From contig CP126198.1 in the NCBI GenBank assembly GCA_030272155.1, positions 682,001 to 746,000 of the forward strand: a stretch of 64,000 nucleotides of DNA, in the 5' to 3' direction. The translations under genes and the position numbers were made by a program. Shown here piece by piece: positions 20,992 to 33,390 of this stretch. Within the stretch, counting starts at the first letter, position 1. Each line of letters begins with the position of its first letter. This DNA is from Tetradesmus obliquus. Its lineage: Eukaryota > Chlorophyta > Chlorophyceae > Sphaeropleales > Scenedesmaceae. The notes beneath the pieces are model-generated. The model did no database searches and was not told the DNA's origin. It was given only the letters and a program-made list of their open reading frames with translations.

Positions 20992-22081
20992 CCTGGCTAC
21001 AGCAGCAGCAGCAACAGGTGCTGCAGCAGCAGGACCCTCCAGGCCCTAGCAACCCCAAAGAAGAGGTGCTGCTGCAGGTGCGTGGCACTGGTACATGAAG
21101 ATACCATGAAATCAAGCGATGGCATGCACCTGCCAGCTGACACAGACAGCAGAAAGCAGGCATGTCAGCGCATCAGCAGCTGTTCTGCCTTCTTGGGACT
21201 CTATGGCAACGGCACAACCTGCCGATGCTCTCTCCAAGTCCTTGCTGCTGCTGCGTCATACTTCTTGCTGCTGCTGTGTGCCCCCTGCAGGTGAGCAGCC
21301 CTGAGCAGCGGCAGCTGGAGGTGCAGCTGGATGCCACACGCCAGCTCATCAAGCTGCAGCACTACTGCCAGGTGCGGCTCAGCAGTGCTTGCTTGCAAAT
21401 GCAGTTCAGTGGCTGAGTTGGTTCAAGTTCGTATGGCTGTCAGTGAAGTGGCGTTGATGCTATGGCTTGATGGGCAACATGATAAAGTGGGACAGCGCTG
21501 CTCAAGCAGAAGCAGGACAGATTGTCACTAGGCGCATGTGCTGGCGACGTGTGTATTCGGCTGCTGGTGTCACTGCCAGCCACACCAGCTGCACTTGCAG
21601 CAGCTGCTGGCAGCAGGGCTTTGAGCGGGTTTTATCAAACCTAGAGCTTTGGCTACTCACAGGCATCACCAGTAACTCAACGGCTGTACATGGTCGCATC
21701 CTGCAAGTGGATGCGACCAATTCGCCTGCAGCTGCTTGCCATTGACACCCCTGGTTGCTGAGATGGTTCATCTGTGATTCGCCTAGCTGCCAGTGCTGCA
21801 GCTGGTCAACAAGCTGAGCAGGCGGTAGCTGCTGTTCATTGAACCATTTGTTTGGCCTACTTGCCCTGCCTGGCTGCAGGTGCTGCAGCTGGTCACCACG
21901 CTCAGCAGGCGGCAGCTGTTGTTCACTGAACCCTCCTGCTGCTGCTTGCTGGCTGCAGGTGCTGCAGCTGGTCAACACGCTGAGCAGGCGGCAGCTGGCC
22001 ACGCTGTACGTTCTGGCCTTTCCTTACATGCCTGATGCCTTCATGCGTGAGTGGCGCCTGGTAGATTTGCTGCCTGTATGA
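18418..22081 (+). CDS. Q-rich bZIP-like coiled-coil protein
   Basis: Exons: 18418-18751, 19088-19452, 19926-21077, 21291-21371, 21959-22081. The start MAGNAYKRTVLELE follows a purine-rich leader. An N-terminal heptad region (LELEVVLEEKLAQLKILEEE) gives a leucine-zipper-like coil, but I see no classic basic DNA-binding region. The middle has WVESVRQLALLLPKYDYAF and EMYPANYWRNVAAGLHLTTD, which resemble conserved segments of algal bZIP-like proteins, followed by long poly-Q runs typical of transcriptional regulators. The end is LVNTLSRRQLATLYVLAFP. A regulatory role is inferred. A good donor at 22047 could instead splice to 22491, ending HERCQ and a TAG at 22505. Confidence 0.75.
19505..19580 (+). 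repeat. Donor-side copy of exon 19088-19452
   Basis: The exon end encoding LLHPPPVVLHDLMVNLERGE with GTGAGC is repeated 125 bp downstream, ending at 19577. Confidence 0.88.
21785..22010 (+). repeat. Acceptor-side array, 3 copies, exon 21959
   Basis: The start of the last exon (VLQLVNTLSRRQL) occurs at about 21793, 21880 and 21959 (real), 87 and 79 bp apart. The first copy has TAG in place of CAG. Confidence 0.88.
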
Positions 22082-23944
22082 CAGCTGCGGCTGCCGGCAT
22101 TGTTTGATATGAGGGCCAGCTGGTGATATGTTGTTGATGATGCTGTTGTTGATGACCCAGCATATTGCTTAGCGTGGAAGGAAGTCAGTAGAGGTGCTGG
22201 ATTCGTGTTATGAAGAACCTGTCAGTAGAGGTGCAGATGACAACTGTGAGCAGCCAGGGTGCAATATTGGCCTTATGAACATTCGGCATGTGGAACAGCA
22301 CACACAAATTGACTTGCCTGGAGCCATGTACATCACATGCTGTGCTGCGTGGCCGCTTTGACTTGAGGTGCCAGCCGTCTGCATGCACCTCAACTTGATT
22401 GCATGTAAAACAGCCGCTACTGCTGCTTTTGTGAGTGCTGTCAGCCACGTCATGCTGCATTACTGTTGATTAACGTTTGTTTTGCTGCAGATGAAAGATG
22501 CCAATAGTGTCTGCAAACATGCCTTGTTCGGTGCCGCACTCAAGAGAGTGAGCATCCTGCAAGCGCTGTCATCCACCAAATTCACCCACCTCAGCTTGGC
22601 TGTTGCTGCCGCTGCTGATTTGCTGCATCACCCTGCTGTTTCTCATTGCTGCAGTCTGTGAAGAGCTGGAGGCTGAGGCAGCAGCAGTAGATGTGGCAGC
22701 AGCAGCGAAGCAATGAAAGATGGCATAGTTCTGTGACCATTGGGACAGCGACCTGCAGTGGTTAGCCCAGCAGGTCAACATGTAATGACTGCAGCGACTT
22801 GCAGTTGATGGCGCTTCGCTTGTGCTGGATGGCAAGCTTGCTGCGGTCATCAACTTGAACATGTGCAGCGTGCCCAGCTGCATGCAGCGCAATGTCCATG
22901 GTCAGGCCATGTCTGCAGCAGTGCTGCATGTGCAGCTCAACGCAGGTTGGTAATCGCAATGCAGGATCGCACCGCTTGTGCTATGCGTACAGTTTTGTTG
23001 TTACGGTTCGCCAGCACGTGCACCTTGAGTGACACAATAATATCATTGGCTAAAACCCCTCGCAAGAGTTATGGTTCGCTTGGCGGTGCTAAACATTGCG
23101 TTGGTTACTTGATGTTTGCCGCCGACGTATCTAGTCCATTGTTGCCGCAAAAACAACGTATTGCAAGGCAACAGTGGTTGCGACACGCAGAGGCGGGAAA
23201 TGCGTCCGTTCAACGGACTCAACGGTTGAGTCGGTTGCAGTGCAGCGCATCCCTGTAAGAGCTGTGACAAGAATTACATATAACGTAGTTCTACCTGGTG
23301 GGTAGCATGCCGAGGCGCCTGGCACATGAGCTGATGCAGCTGTTCACATACGCAGAGCAGCTGCACTGCTTTGCTTGAGCCGACGTGCTTCTGGCTTTGG
23401 AACCGTTGAAACCAGCTGAACCTCATGCACTGCATTTCTGCCGCAATTCCCTAGCAGCCCCACCACCTTCAGCTGCTGCACACGCTGCGTCTTGCGGTAC
23501 TCTATCAGGCCACCAGCACTGCAGCAAACCCAAAGTCTTGCGGCTTTGTAAACAGCGGGGCCTCATCTTCTGCTGACAGGTGTAGCGCTAGCAGCCGCCT
23601 TCTGCCTATTGTGATGCTTCCTGATCCCATCATCACTGCCATGGCCGCGCCACATGAACATGTGGTCCATTTCTGCTGCAAGCTGTGCGCTGCAAACCAA
23701 CAACAGGTTGTGTTTGTTGGCTTGACCGCGCTGTAACTCTGGATGCACAGCATGCAAGTGGCCCGCGACTGGACAGCAGCAGGCAGCTGCCTGCTGTATA
23801 ATGCACACTGCAACATGCCGTCACTGCCAGTCCAATCTGCAGTACAACAAAACAACCACTGCTGCTGCTGCTGAGCTGCCGGTGACGGGGTGGCCCAGCT
23901 GTAGCAGCGCCGCTGTTGCTGCTACACTCGACCTTCAAATCCGC

Positions 23945-24160
23945 ATAATGTTGCAGCCGCGTTCTTCGCAGGCCGCCTGCCCTTGAATTTGGATCCGGAG
24001 CAAGTTACTGCGGATCTGCAGCTGCGTTCAACGCAGGCCGCCTGCCCTTGACTTTGGATCCTGAGTAAGTTACTCCGGATTAAGTCACTTTCAGCACTGA
24101 CATCCAACATATGTCAGTGAATTTCAAACATTGGTCAACGACTCCCTGTTGAAGAAGATT
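23945..24160. repeat. Dispersed repeat, left copy
   Basis: Contains two internal tandem copies of about 65 bp (CGCAGGCCGCCTGCCCTTGA followed by TTTGGATCC), then a stretch running CACTTTCAGCACTGACATCC to ACATTGGTCAACGAC. The second part recurs at 30231-30352 in the same orientation. Confidence 0.75.
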
Positions 24161-24375
24161 GTTGCTACTAGATCATCATGAACCGTTGATGACTTGAAAA
24201 GTGGCCTACATTCCCAAACTAGTGGAAGCAAACAAATCTAGTTGCTGCAGACGTCTGTGCACGGACACACCATTGACAACTAGTGCAACCCCAAGCAAAT
24301 AAAGTGAACTGCTGCATGTGTTGCATGTAGACAGTGCCCTGCAGGTGAGAAAAGCCTGCAGGTCAAAAACGCAGC

Positions 24376-24702
24376 CACCCCGTCTAGACGGCAGAAGCAG
24401 CACATCAACCCGCCACCCCGCCTAGACGGCGGAAGCAGCATACCCACACGCCACCCCGCCTCCACGGGCGAAAGCAGCGCACTCACCTGATGCCCCACCG
24501 CCTATGGGTGAAAGCATGCCTTGTCTTGGCGCTGCCCCGCCGCCTATCGGCGTAAGCAGCGCACTCACCTGATGCCCCACCGCCTATGGGTGTGAGCATG
24601 CGGCCGCCCCGCCGCCTATGGGCGTAAGCAGCATTCATCTGATGCCCCGCCGCCTATGGCCGTAAGCATGTGGCCGCCCCGCCGCCTGTGGGCGTAAGCA
24701 GA
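24376..24702. repeat. Hairpin minisatellite, 9 units
   Basis: Units begin with CCCCGCCGCCTATGGGCG-like sequence, a self-complementary GCC..GGC core, followed by AAGCA. Starts fall near 24376, 24414, 24452, 24493, 24534, 24574, 24607, 24644 and 24677, spaced 33-41 bp. The first units have CTAGACGG instead of CTATGGGC. The linkers alternate between GCACTCACCTGATG and TGCGGCCG types. Confidence 0.88.
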
Positions 24703-26067
24703 TGGATGTCCTGGCTGTGTTTAATGTTGAATGACGGTTGAAAACTCTATCTTGTTCTTGTACCTGGTGTAGACTTCTGCTGGACGTCCTGATATACCCC
24801 CTCCCCAGGCCCATTGCCAACTACGACGAGGCTGAGGGTGCCACATCAGCATATGTGGCAGCAAGAATGCCTGTGTGCGCAGCTGTGCATGCTTGTAAAC
24901 AACGCATTGAGTCTATTATAGTAAAATTTGAGGCTGGAACCAGTGGGGAGGGCAGCACTAGGGAATGCCCTGGAGTAATTACTATATAAAGCAGTGCTGC
25001 TGCTTTGCTCAAGGCCCTTCCCCGGTGCTGCCATACCGAGATTTTACAGCATCAAATTATACATTTCAGGCCTTTATACATTGTGTATCTGCATTCAAAA
25101 CTTTGGGCACAATTTGGCGGCAAGCTCTGCGCAAAGCGCGACGGGTTACCCACGACTTTTGAGACCTCAATAGTGCTATCACACATTTCAGTTTATAATG
25201 CAATATCTTTTTTAGCAATTCTATGAGTATTGTCATGCCCGAATTGGCGAGAATTGGCCTGTCAGCGACATGGTGCTAGTCTCGCAGCAACTCGCCGATA
25301 ATGTATCTGCTGTTTCTCTGCAGCAAGACATCCGCAAGTTGTTCACGCTTTGAACTCTCTAAAATAGGTGGGGAAAACATCTTCCTGTGCCAGCTGCAGG
25401 GCGTGCCACGGTCACGATACACATGCTGCTGTTGTACATTGACAGCTTGCAGGCTGGATGATCCAGTCCAGTTGTAGTCACATCTTCATGTGCGCAGCGA
25501 GGACCAGACAACAGCACGCATCATGCGTCTTCCTGCTGTCAGCTGCACACCCAACTCCAGGCTGCACCATGCTGTCACTGTCAGTCCATCTCGCACCTGC
25601 AGTGCAGCCCATCCAACAGTGCTGCAACCCAGCCAGTAGCCGTGCATTGCATATTGTGCCACACCGGTTTCTTGGTCACCAAGCAAACTGCAACGATATC
25701 TATCTTCTGGCGAGCAGACCAGTGCAGCTCCACGCATGCCTAGGCCTGCTGGTGGCGTTGACATCATGTGTTTGTTGCACAGCACAGTGCTCACTACAAG
25801 CGCAGCACAACAGGCAATGCATGTAGTGCAGCTCATGCAGCCATAAGTACACATCAGCCGCACATGTCTTGAACACAGCCACCGGCAAGGCCCATCATGC
25901 ATGATGTAGCGCATCCAGTCAGCTTCCTGCAAGCTGCAATGCATGCACACACCATGACCATCACGTGCTGCGCTTCACTCGCATTGCATCATGTTTCAGA
26001 CACACATGAGCGGTCTCTTGGGCTGCAGCTGCAGGCGAATCCTGGCCTCGGCGTCAGCAACCTTTGG

Positions 26068-27114
26068 CTACTGCTGGTTTGCTGCTGCGGCTGCTGCTGC
26101 CCCTGCTGCTGCAGGATTGCTCCGCCCCCTGCACAGCTTCTTGTGCCACTTCCAGTGCTCCACCTGGCAAGCCTTGCAGCAGTACCTGGCGGCAGCAGCA
26201 GCAGCAGTGACGACAGCAGCAGGCATAAGCAAAGCACTGCAGTTGGCGGGCCACACAACTCTGTCAACCCGCAAGAAGCAGAAGCGAGACCAGCTGCCCG
26301 ATTGTACGGGTTTTGCATGTTACGCCTGCAGCCATTGATTGGCAATCGTGTTTGGCACGTGAATAGCACTTGAAGGCAGAAAGAGCATGACGCCCCGATG
26401 GAATGCCACCTGCACATGACTCTCACCTGCTACCACAGTACAGAGTGCTGTACAGACTGGCTTTCCAACAAAGCACTCATCAACGTTCATCTCGCAATGA
26501 CTCACCTCGCAGCCTTGCAGCGGCTACACACGGAGCGCTTGCCCCCCACCAGCAGCAGCTCGCTGCGCTGCGCCAGGCTCACGCAGCCGGGGTTGTTGCA
26601 GGCGCTGCTGAGCGGGATTCGGCCTGCCACTGCCTGCGCAAAGGCGCGCAGCTGCTGCGGCAGGCCTGCCTCCTGCATGCCTGCCAGCAGCTGCTGTGCT
26701 GTGCTGCGGTCTGTGGCAGCCGCTGTATTCGTAGGCAGGCTGCGCAGCAGCGCTGCTGCTGCTGCCTGCTGGTCCAACAGCTGCAGCACAACGTTGAAGG
26801 GTGCACCAGTCACAGTTATGAAGCCTGTAAACCCATCTACAGACCGCTTGCACCAGTCTAGCGCATCACAGATTGTGGATGTCGCGACTTGCCGAGTGCC
26901 GGCGTCTCCACCACCTGCTGCACAGCTGCCAAGTGCTGGGGGCTGCTGAGCCCCGCACGCAGCCTCCAGTGCACTGGCCACAACAAACAAGCAGCGGCTC
27001 AGCAGCGCCACCCACTGCACTGCAGCCCCACCACATGCTGCTGCGGCGGCGGCGCCCAGCTCAGCACGAGGGACTGCCAGTGTGGGCTCCTGGCTGCCTG
27101 TCGCTGCTTTGGCA

Positions 27115-27192
<78 letters not shown>

Positions 27193-28828
27193 ATGCTGCT
27201 GCTGCTAGTGTTGAAGGCGCCTGTGCTGCTGCTGCTTGTGGTGCAAGCTTGCCGGTGCTGCGCCATTACTGCCTGAATCACTGTGCCGCAGGTGCCGCTT
27301 ATGGCGGCCGCGACACCGTGCACCAATGCAAGCGCCCGTGGCATGTGTGCGGCAATTAAAACATACTTCAGGCAGCTCACTTCCAGAGCAAAAAGCTGAT
27401 TCAGCAGCTGCGGCGCGTTGCGTTGGATGTGACATGAGCTGCTGACCAGCTGCTGCAGGCATGCCTGTTGTCTAGATATCACGCAGGCTATGTGCAGCGC
27501 CCAGGGGGCCCGCGGGAAACGCTTCAGCGGCTCTGCAGCTGTGGCTGGCTTGCTGCCGAGCCTCAGCGCTGCCTCGAGAATGACAGCAGTATGCCTGGCT
27601 TGCTGCTGCTGCTGCTGCCGCTGCTGCTGCTGCTGCTACTGCTGCCGCTGTTGCAGATCATGGCAAAGTGGGCCGCCATGTAATCATCATCTGCAGGGCA
27701 GAAGGTGAGCACCACAGTGATCAATGATGTGATAGGTAGTTGCTGCAGCATGACTGCAGCATGGCAACCTGTGGCACCTGCGTGTGATGACTGAGTGCAA
27801 TCGTTAATGGCACACTGACAACACAGACGAGCCAGCAAACTGTGCATGCGCTGCTGCCGCTGATAGGCCGCACCTCCCTCTGCCAGCAGCTGCAGCAGGC
27901 TGCTAAAAAGATCGTCAAGGGCAAAGCTGCTGTTGGCGATGCCAGCATCTCCTGTGCTGTTGGCTGGGTCAGCCAGCACCTGCTGCAGGTGGGGCAGCAG
28001 CTGCAGCAGCAGGCTGTGCTTCACTGGGGTTGGCAGTCCACGCTTCGTGTTTGGTATCCTCACCAGCAGTAGGTGCGCTGTCTGTAGGCCCACAAACATG
28101 CAGGAATTGCTCTCAGCAAGCAGCGCAGACTGCAGCAGGGCCAGAGCCCAAGGGTGCAGCAGGCCTTGCAGGACCTGCTACTGCTGCTGCTGCTGCTGTG
28201 CCAAGGGGCAGCTGCCTGCTGGCTCAGGGCGGTCAGCATGTGCACTGCTATCGCCACTGCAGCAGCTGCTGTCGGCACTGCCTGGCATGGAGAAAAGCTG
28301 GTTATTGCACACGTCCTGCAGCAAATGGCTGGTTCCATTCAGAATGTCTGCGTTGAAGAATGCCCTGGGAATGGCAGCAGCCAGAGCAGCTGAAGATGCC
28401 AACACATGCTGCAGCTGGCCAAATCCAGCTGCCTGCAGCAGCGCTGCTGCTGCGCTGCTGCCAGCATGCCTGCCAGACCAAGCTCCTCCTGCTGCTGCTG
28501 CTGCCGCTGCTGCTGCTGCACCGCCCCTGCTGAAGGTCAGATGCTGTATGTGCAGAGCATGTACAGCAGCAAGCAGATGCAGCAGCTCTGCGGACTGCAG
28601 CAGCTGCTGCCTCGGAAGTGGGCTGCCCACAATACTGGTCGCCGCTGCACTCTGCGCTGCGGATTCATCGTGCTGCGTGATGTGCAGGCCGGTGCAAAGC
28701 TGCAGCACCACGTCCAATGCCGCATGCACGTCTTGTTGACCTGCTGCAGTAGCCAGCACTGCTACTGCCAACTTTGCAGCAGGCAGGGCAGCGTTGCTCA
28801 GCGTGCTGCTGTTGAGCCAGCATTGAAG

Positions 28829-28885
<57 letters not shown>

Positions 28886-28980
28886 GCCGCTGCTTGATGG
28901 CCAATTGCTCACCAAGGTCGTCATCAGCTTGAGCAGCGTCACTGCTAGCTGCATCACAGGGCTGACAGGGTGTGGTGCTG

Positions 28981-29026
<46 letters not shown>

Positions 29027-29492
29027 AAGCATGCCTGCTGCTGAGACGCAGACAGCAGGCAGGACTGCCAGCAGCCCTGCAGACCATGGTTACAACCACA
29101 CAGCTTCGAGTTGATGAACCACGACTGCCGTCTGGGGTTGAAAGGCCCGACCCTCACACTGCCATTGCACATGTTGCCAGCACAGCTCTGCACGCTGCAC
29201 CACATGCAGCGGCAGGCACGGCTGTTTGTAAGCAGTACTGTATTGATCAAGCTGAGCAGCTGCATGTCGTTCATACTAGGTTCAGTCTGCCCAATTTGTC
29301 CCTGACTTTCACAGCTTTCAATCCTGCTGTGACAATCCTTGTTACGCACCTGCTGACTGTACCCCTACAGCAACTTCCACCTTCGCAGGACTGCGGATGG
29401 CAATGGGTGTGCTCTTTATCTGGCAGCGTACAATGACTTCCAATACCTCACAGCTTCGTGCTACAATCCGCAGCTCCGGGATGTCTGTCGTA

Positions 29493-29529
<37 letters not shown>

Positions 29530-29546
29530 TGCTGCTGCTTTGGCTG

Positions 29547-29604
<58 letters not shown>

Positions 29605-29908
29605 GTTGGCTGCTGCTGCCACCCAAAAGAGGTGGGTCACTGCTACTGCTGCTGCTGCTGGTACCCTGTGCAACCAAAGCTAAGCCTCTGCTAGCTGCTA
29701 TAGCATAAAGCTTTAGCAGTGTTAACCTATCGCCTGAGCGTGTGACATCTATGCCTATCGTGGGCGGGTCTCCAGCCTGCTGCCGGACCAGTGGCAAGGC
29801 ATGGAGCAGCCTCGGCATAAGCGTGCAGAAGACATCGAGGTCGCCCTCGGTAATTTGCTGCAGTAAAAAGCGTATCTCTGTCAGAGGAATCAGACTGAGG
29901 TGCTGCAT
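26068..29908 (-). CDS. MYND zinc-finger protein
   Basis: Large algal-type protein with a C-terminal MYND finger. The last two exons are clear: about 27461-26506 and 26185-26068. They contain CDALDWCKRSVDGFTGF, LQLLDQQAAAAALLRSLP, LLAGMQEAGLPQQLRAF, then CNNPGCVSLAQRSELL and CSRCKAAR joined by splicing to YCCKACQVEHWKWHKKLC. That gives the C-x2-C ... C-x2-C ... C-x3-C ... H-x3-C zinc pattern. Upstream coding (28173-27670: HSLLLQLLPHLQQVL, ALDDLFSSLLQLL; 29032-28179; 29908-29360) is helical, Leu-rich and broken by poly-S/Q tracts; its junctions are not resolved. The start MQHLSLIPLTEIRFLL at 29908 is tentative. MYND domains bind proline-rich partners; the target here is unknown. I saw no splice-junction arrays. 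Confidence 0.8.
27118..27204 (-). repeat. Poly-Ser CAG/CTG tract in the MYND gene
   Basis: A nearly pure (CTG)n run on the plus strand of about 80 bp, read in the minus-strand gene as poly-Ser (AGC). Comparable tracts lie at 28830-28880, 28983-29022 and 29494-29605. Confidence 0.85.
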
Positions 29909-30230
29909 GCTGCTGTGCGACTGTCAAGTGCTCGGCTTGTTCGTCTACACTAGTGCACTCGCAGCAAGGTGATTGCGCTTTGAAATGAAGATGCATACGT
30001 GTGACCGCGACCTGGTGTGCTTTTCAGAGCTTCATCCTCTGTTTGAACCATTTTGGATTCAAAACCAGCGCGTCAGCTGACAACCTTGGACGTGTTACTC
30101 CTGGGCGTGACATCATTTGATTAGCGCAAACAGCGTTCAATAGTATTATCAGCTTGGTGTAGGAGCTGACAACCATGCAAGCACAGCCGGCAGGTAGTGC
30201 TTGCCACACACTGCATGCTGCTGGCTTCCT

Positions 30231-30352
30231 AATGCTGCAGCTGCGCTCAACGCGGCATCCCTTGACTTTGAAATTAGGTTACTTTCAGCACTGCCATCCA
30301 CCATATGGCAGGTGAAAATCAGACATTGGTCAACAACGCCCTGCTGAGGTGC
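30231..30352. repeat. Dispersed repeat, right copy
   Basis: Shares CTTTCAGCACTG, CATCCA, ACCATATG and GACATTGGTCAACAACGCCC with 24088-24160, in the same orientation, together with the preceding CTGCAGCTGCG and CCCTTGACTTTG. With the left copy it brackets the MYND gene. Confidence 0.7.
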
Positions 30353-30657
30353 TTATGGCTCGCTAGCATCCAGGAATAGGTCACTGCACAGCCCACCAGC
30401 CAGAAATTTTTGGAATGTCTAGTTGAAGGATGAATACTGTCACTGGCCAACCTGCGGCATGCATGCCACAGGCACAGTGAGCAACAACATGTGCAACCAC
30501 ACTACTGGTAGCAGCATTACATATTCCTGCATGTCTAAACCTTGGCCTAGTTAGCCATAGCCTGGCGGCAGCGCTGGAACACATCTAGCCTTAGCCAGTT
30601 GACTGCCTGCTGCTGGGACGGCATATGCGCTGGCAGTGCATCCGTTAACTTTACGTG

Positions 30658-30763
30658 ATGGCAGAAGCAGCTCGTGTGCAGCTTGCTCGTGCCTCAGCGT
30701 GGACTAGGGGCCGGCTCTGCGTTGATTGCACCATGTGCCAGGCACCAGACACATTGATGGAAG

Positions 30764-30794
<31 letters not shown>

Positions 30795-31206
30795 AGCAAC
30801 AGCATATACCGCATCTGCAGCCAGTGTGCAGCCACAGCTGGCGAGTAGGTTCATGGCATTGGGCAGTGGGCAGCGGGCACCTGCTGTTCCTGCATGCAGC
30901 TGTCATGAGGTACTGTCCTGCCGCATTGCAGAGCACATCATGCCGTACAATAGCGGAGGTGGCAGCTCGCAGGACTATCAGCCTGCTCACAGCTTGCAGA
31001 ATAGACAAGCAGAGCATGCACATGACACATGCACCATAGTTGGGGACAGCGCTGCACTAGGGATGTTCGACGATGCGACCAACACATGCACCTTGCACAG
31101 CAAAAGTTATTTTGACGCCTTAATTCACGCCCATTTCGCTCTTACGCTTCCATGCAAACAGCAAACTCTTTCTTCACAACAGCGCGCTGGCGTCAACGGG
31201 TGGTAA
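30658..31206 (+). CDS. Hypothetical ORF, doubtful
   Basis: 182 codons from ATG, starting MAEAARVQLARASAW and ending RAGVNGW. It has an Ala tract from a GCT repeat and no recognisable domain. Codon content is like the surrounding non-coding DNA, so it may be a chance open frame. Confidence 0.2.
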
Positions 31207-31770
31207 TCTTTCACTGCACCTGACATGGTGCCACCATGCTAGGCTAGCACTGCCAGCGCTGCCATGTGCCTTCTACACCAGCAGCAGTTGCATATATGCC
31301 CCTTACCTCATAGACCATTCAGTAACACCTCAACGATCGAAGCATACCTGGGTCGAAGCTTGAGCAGGCATGGGTCTGCTTGCTGCAGCAAGCCGGTAGT
31401 GCTGCGGTAGACTGTGTTGGTGACGTCACTGAACTTCAGTGAAGGAGTCGCTGTGCGGCAGCTGTGACCAGGTGCAATTGTGCAAGGGAGTGACGCAGGT
31501 TGAGTAGCGGCGTGGTCGAGCAGCTGTTATGTTGGAGCTTCTGCACTTGGGTAGGTGGAGCAGCTGCACTTGGATGAGACTGTCAGTTTGTCACTGGCAG
31601 TGAAGTGCCCTGTACCCAAGCAGTTACCCCAACCCCTTCCATCAGCAATACGACAGCATGAGGTAGCACCATGTGTGCTGTGTTTGTCGTAAATCTATAT
31701 TAAGCCTTTGATCAGTCGTAGTTGCTCTTGAACAGAAGCAAACAAAAGCGAACACGACACAGCATCAACC

Positions 31771-33034
31771 ATGGGCTCGCCGTACGCCAGAACACGAGTG
31801 CGTAGCAATGTATAAATTAGTGCATACCAGCTGTGTTGTTCACCACCGTCCTCAGGCAGCTGGTATAGAAGCCAGGAACTGGATAGCAGCAGTTGTCTCT
31901 GACCAGCTTCTGTTGTGGGTTGCAGGACAACCCGTTCGCAGACTCCACGCTCTATGACGTGAACACAACATACGTGCCACCTGATTTAAGCGAAACAGTA
32001 GATGCTGTGGTGCCAGCAGTGGTGCCTGTGGCTGGTGCTGGCGCAGCTGCACACACTCCTGCAGCAGTACCTTTCCCAGCACCAGCACCACAAGCAGCTG
32101 CAGCCACACCAGCGCCTCCACTGCAGTTCACAGGTATGTGGTTTGACGCAGCTGCAATCACAGGCTGCATCTTGCATGCTGCAGCAAGGTACAGCTGTAA
32201 TGATGGCGCCAGCAGCTGGCGCTGTTTGCGCAGTACAGTCGGCAAAGCTTGCGACGTCAAGCATTGGTGTCCTGCTGGCTGCCATGCCGCTGTTGCTGCC
32301 AAACAACTTCCTATGTGCTGTTCTTCTTCGCAGAGTCAAACCTTAACACCAGTGCAGTAACAGGGCAGATAGGGCGGCCAGGTGGGCGGAATCAGCACAG
32401 CAGCAGGCAGCAACAGCCGCACACGCATGATGCAGCCTGATAAGCACAGCAGCAGGCAGAAACAGACGCACCTGCATGATGCAGCCTATGAAGCTCTGCC
32501 AGCCCTTGGCTCTGCTATAGCAGCAGGTGTTGGAGCAGCTGCAGCTGCGTGGCAGGTCAGTGATGTCATGTGTGGTGCTGCTGTCGTCTCCAACAGTAGT
32601 GTCTGGCAGTCAAGTGCCAGTGCCATGCACCGCAACATCACGCAGCACACGCTGAGTCAAAGACTGCATGCCCTTGTGCCAGCATGCACTCCTGCAAGTT
32701 GACTTGGTATGGCGTTGGCATCGACCCTTCGTCCCGCAGGCACAGCACCTGCAGCAGGTGGCAGCGTGCCAGCAGCAGGCAGCAGGCCAGCCACAGCACC
32801 TCCTGCAAACACATCACTGCCGGGGGACCCAGATGACCCCAGCCAGTACCCCTTCTGGAATGTGCGGCGCTACAGGCCGCTGTTTAACGTGGACACAAAG
32901 GTGCGGTGCAGCAGCAGCAGCAGCAAGTAGCAGCAGACCTAGCCAGAGCAGTACCAGCAGCAGTGCGCGCTAGGTTGTCTTTAGGTGCAGCGACTGCAGC
33001 AGGCCAGTCCACGTCGCAGAGAACTGTTATTGGC

Positions 33035-33068
<34 letters not shown>

Positions 33069-33330
33069 CAGCAGCAGGAACAAAGCAGCACCAGCAGCCG
33101 CAAGGCTACCTGCAGTGGGCAGCTGCAGGTAGTTCACCAGCGGCTGTACAGCTTGCAGGACGAATAAGTTAGGACAGGCTGCAACGGTGCTGGGAGCGGC
33201 AGCGGCTGTGTCAGCAGCAACATGCAGCGCCTATTGCAAGCTGGGATAGCCTGCGTTCAAGATAATGCAGCGCACACCCGGCACCAGCACCAGCAGGTGC
33301 ATTGGTGAGGGCAGGTGCAGGACATGCTAC

Positions 33331-33390
<60 letters not shown>

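Larger units (their letters stand above)
22082..26067. other. 4-kb region without a convincing gene
   Basis: A TGTAA at 22404-22408 may end the upstream gene. Short minus-strand open stretches look somewhat protein-like, for example about 22210-22460, 23560-23860 and 25490-25950 (LVCSPEDRYRCSLLGDQETG), but they lie in different frames, have stops between them and match no family I know. They could be a decayed gene or unresolved exons. The stretch 25040-25240 is AT-richer than its surroundings. The hairpin minisatellite at 24376-24702 and a dispersed repeat at 23945-24160 also lie here. Confidence 0.4.
29909..31770. other. Spacer between the MYND and YIPF genes
   Basis: No confident gene. 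It holds the right copy of the dispersed repeat (30231-30352), a doubtful ORF at 30658-31206, and from 31207 to 31770 the presumed promoter and leader of the YIPF gene. This is a divergent arrangement, so part of it should drive the MYND gene too. Confidence 0.5.

Noticed and set aside
24376..24702. CRISPR array
   Set aside because: The repeats are 33-41 bp apart with variable cores and no unique spacers, there are no cas genes, and the surroundings are eukaryotic.
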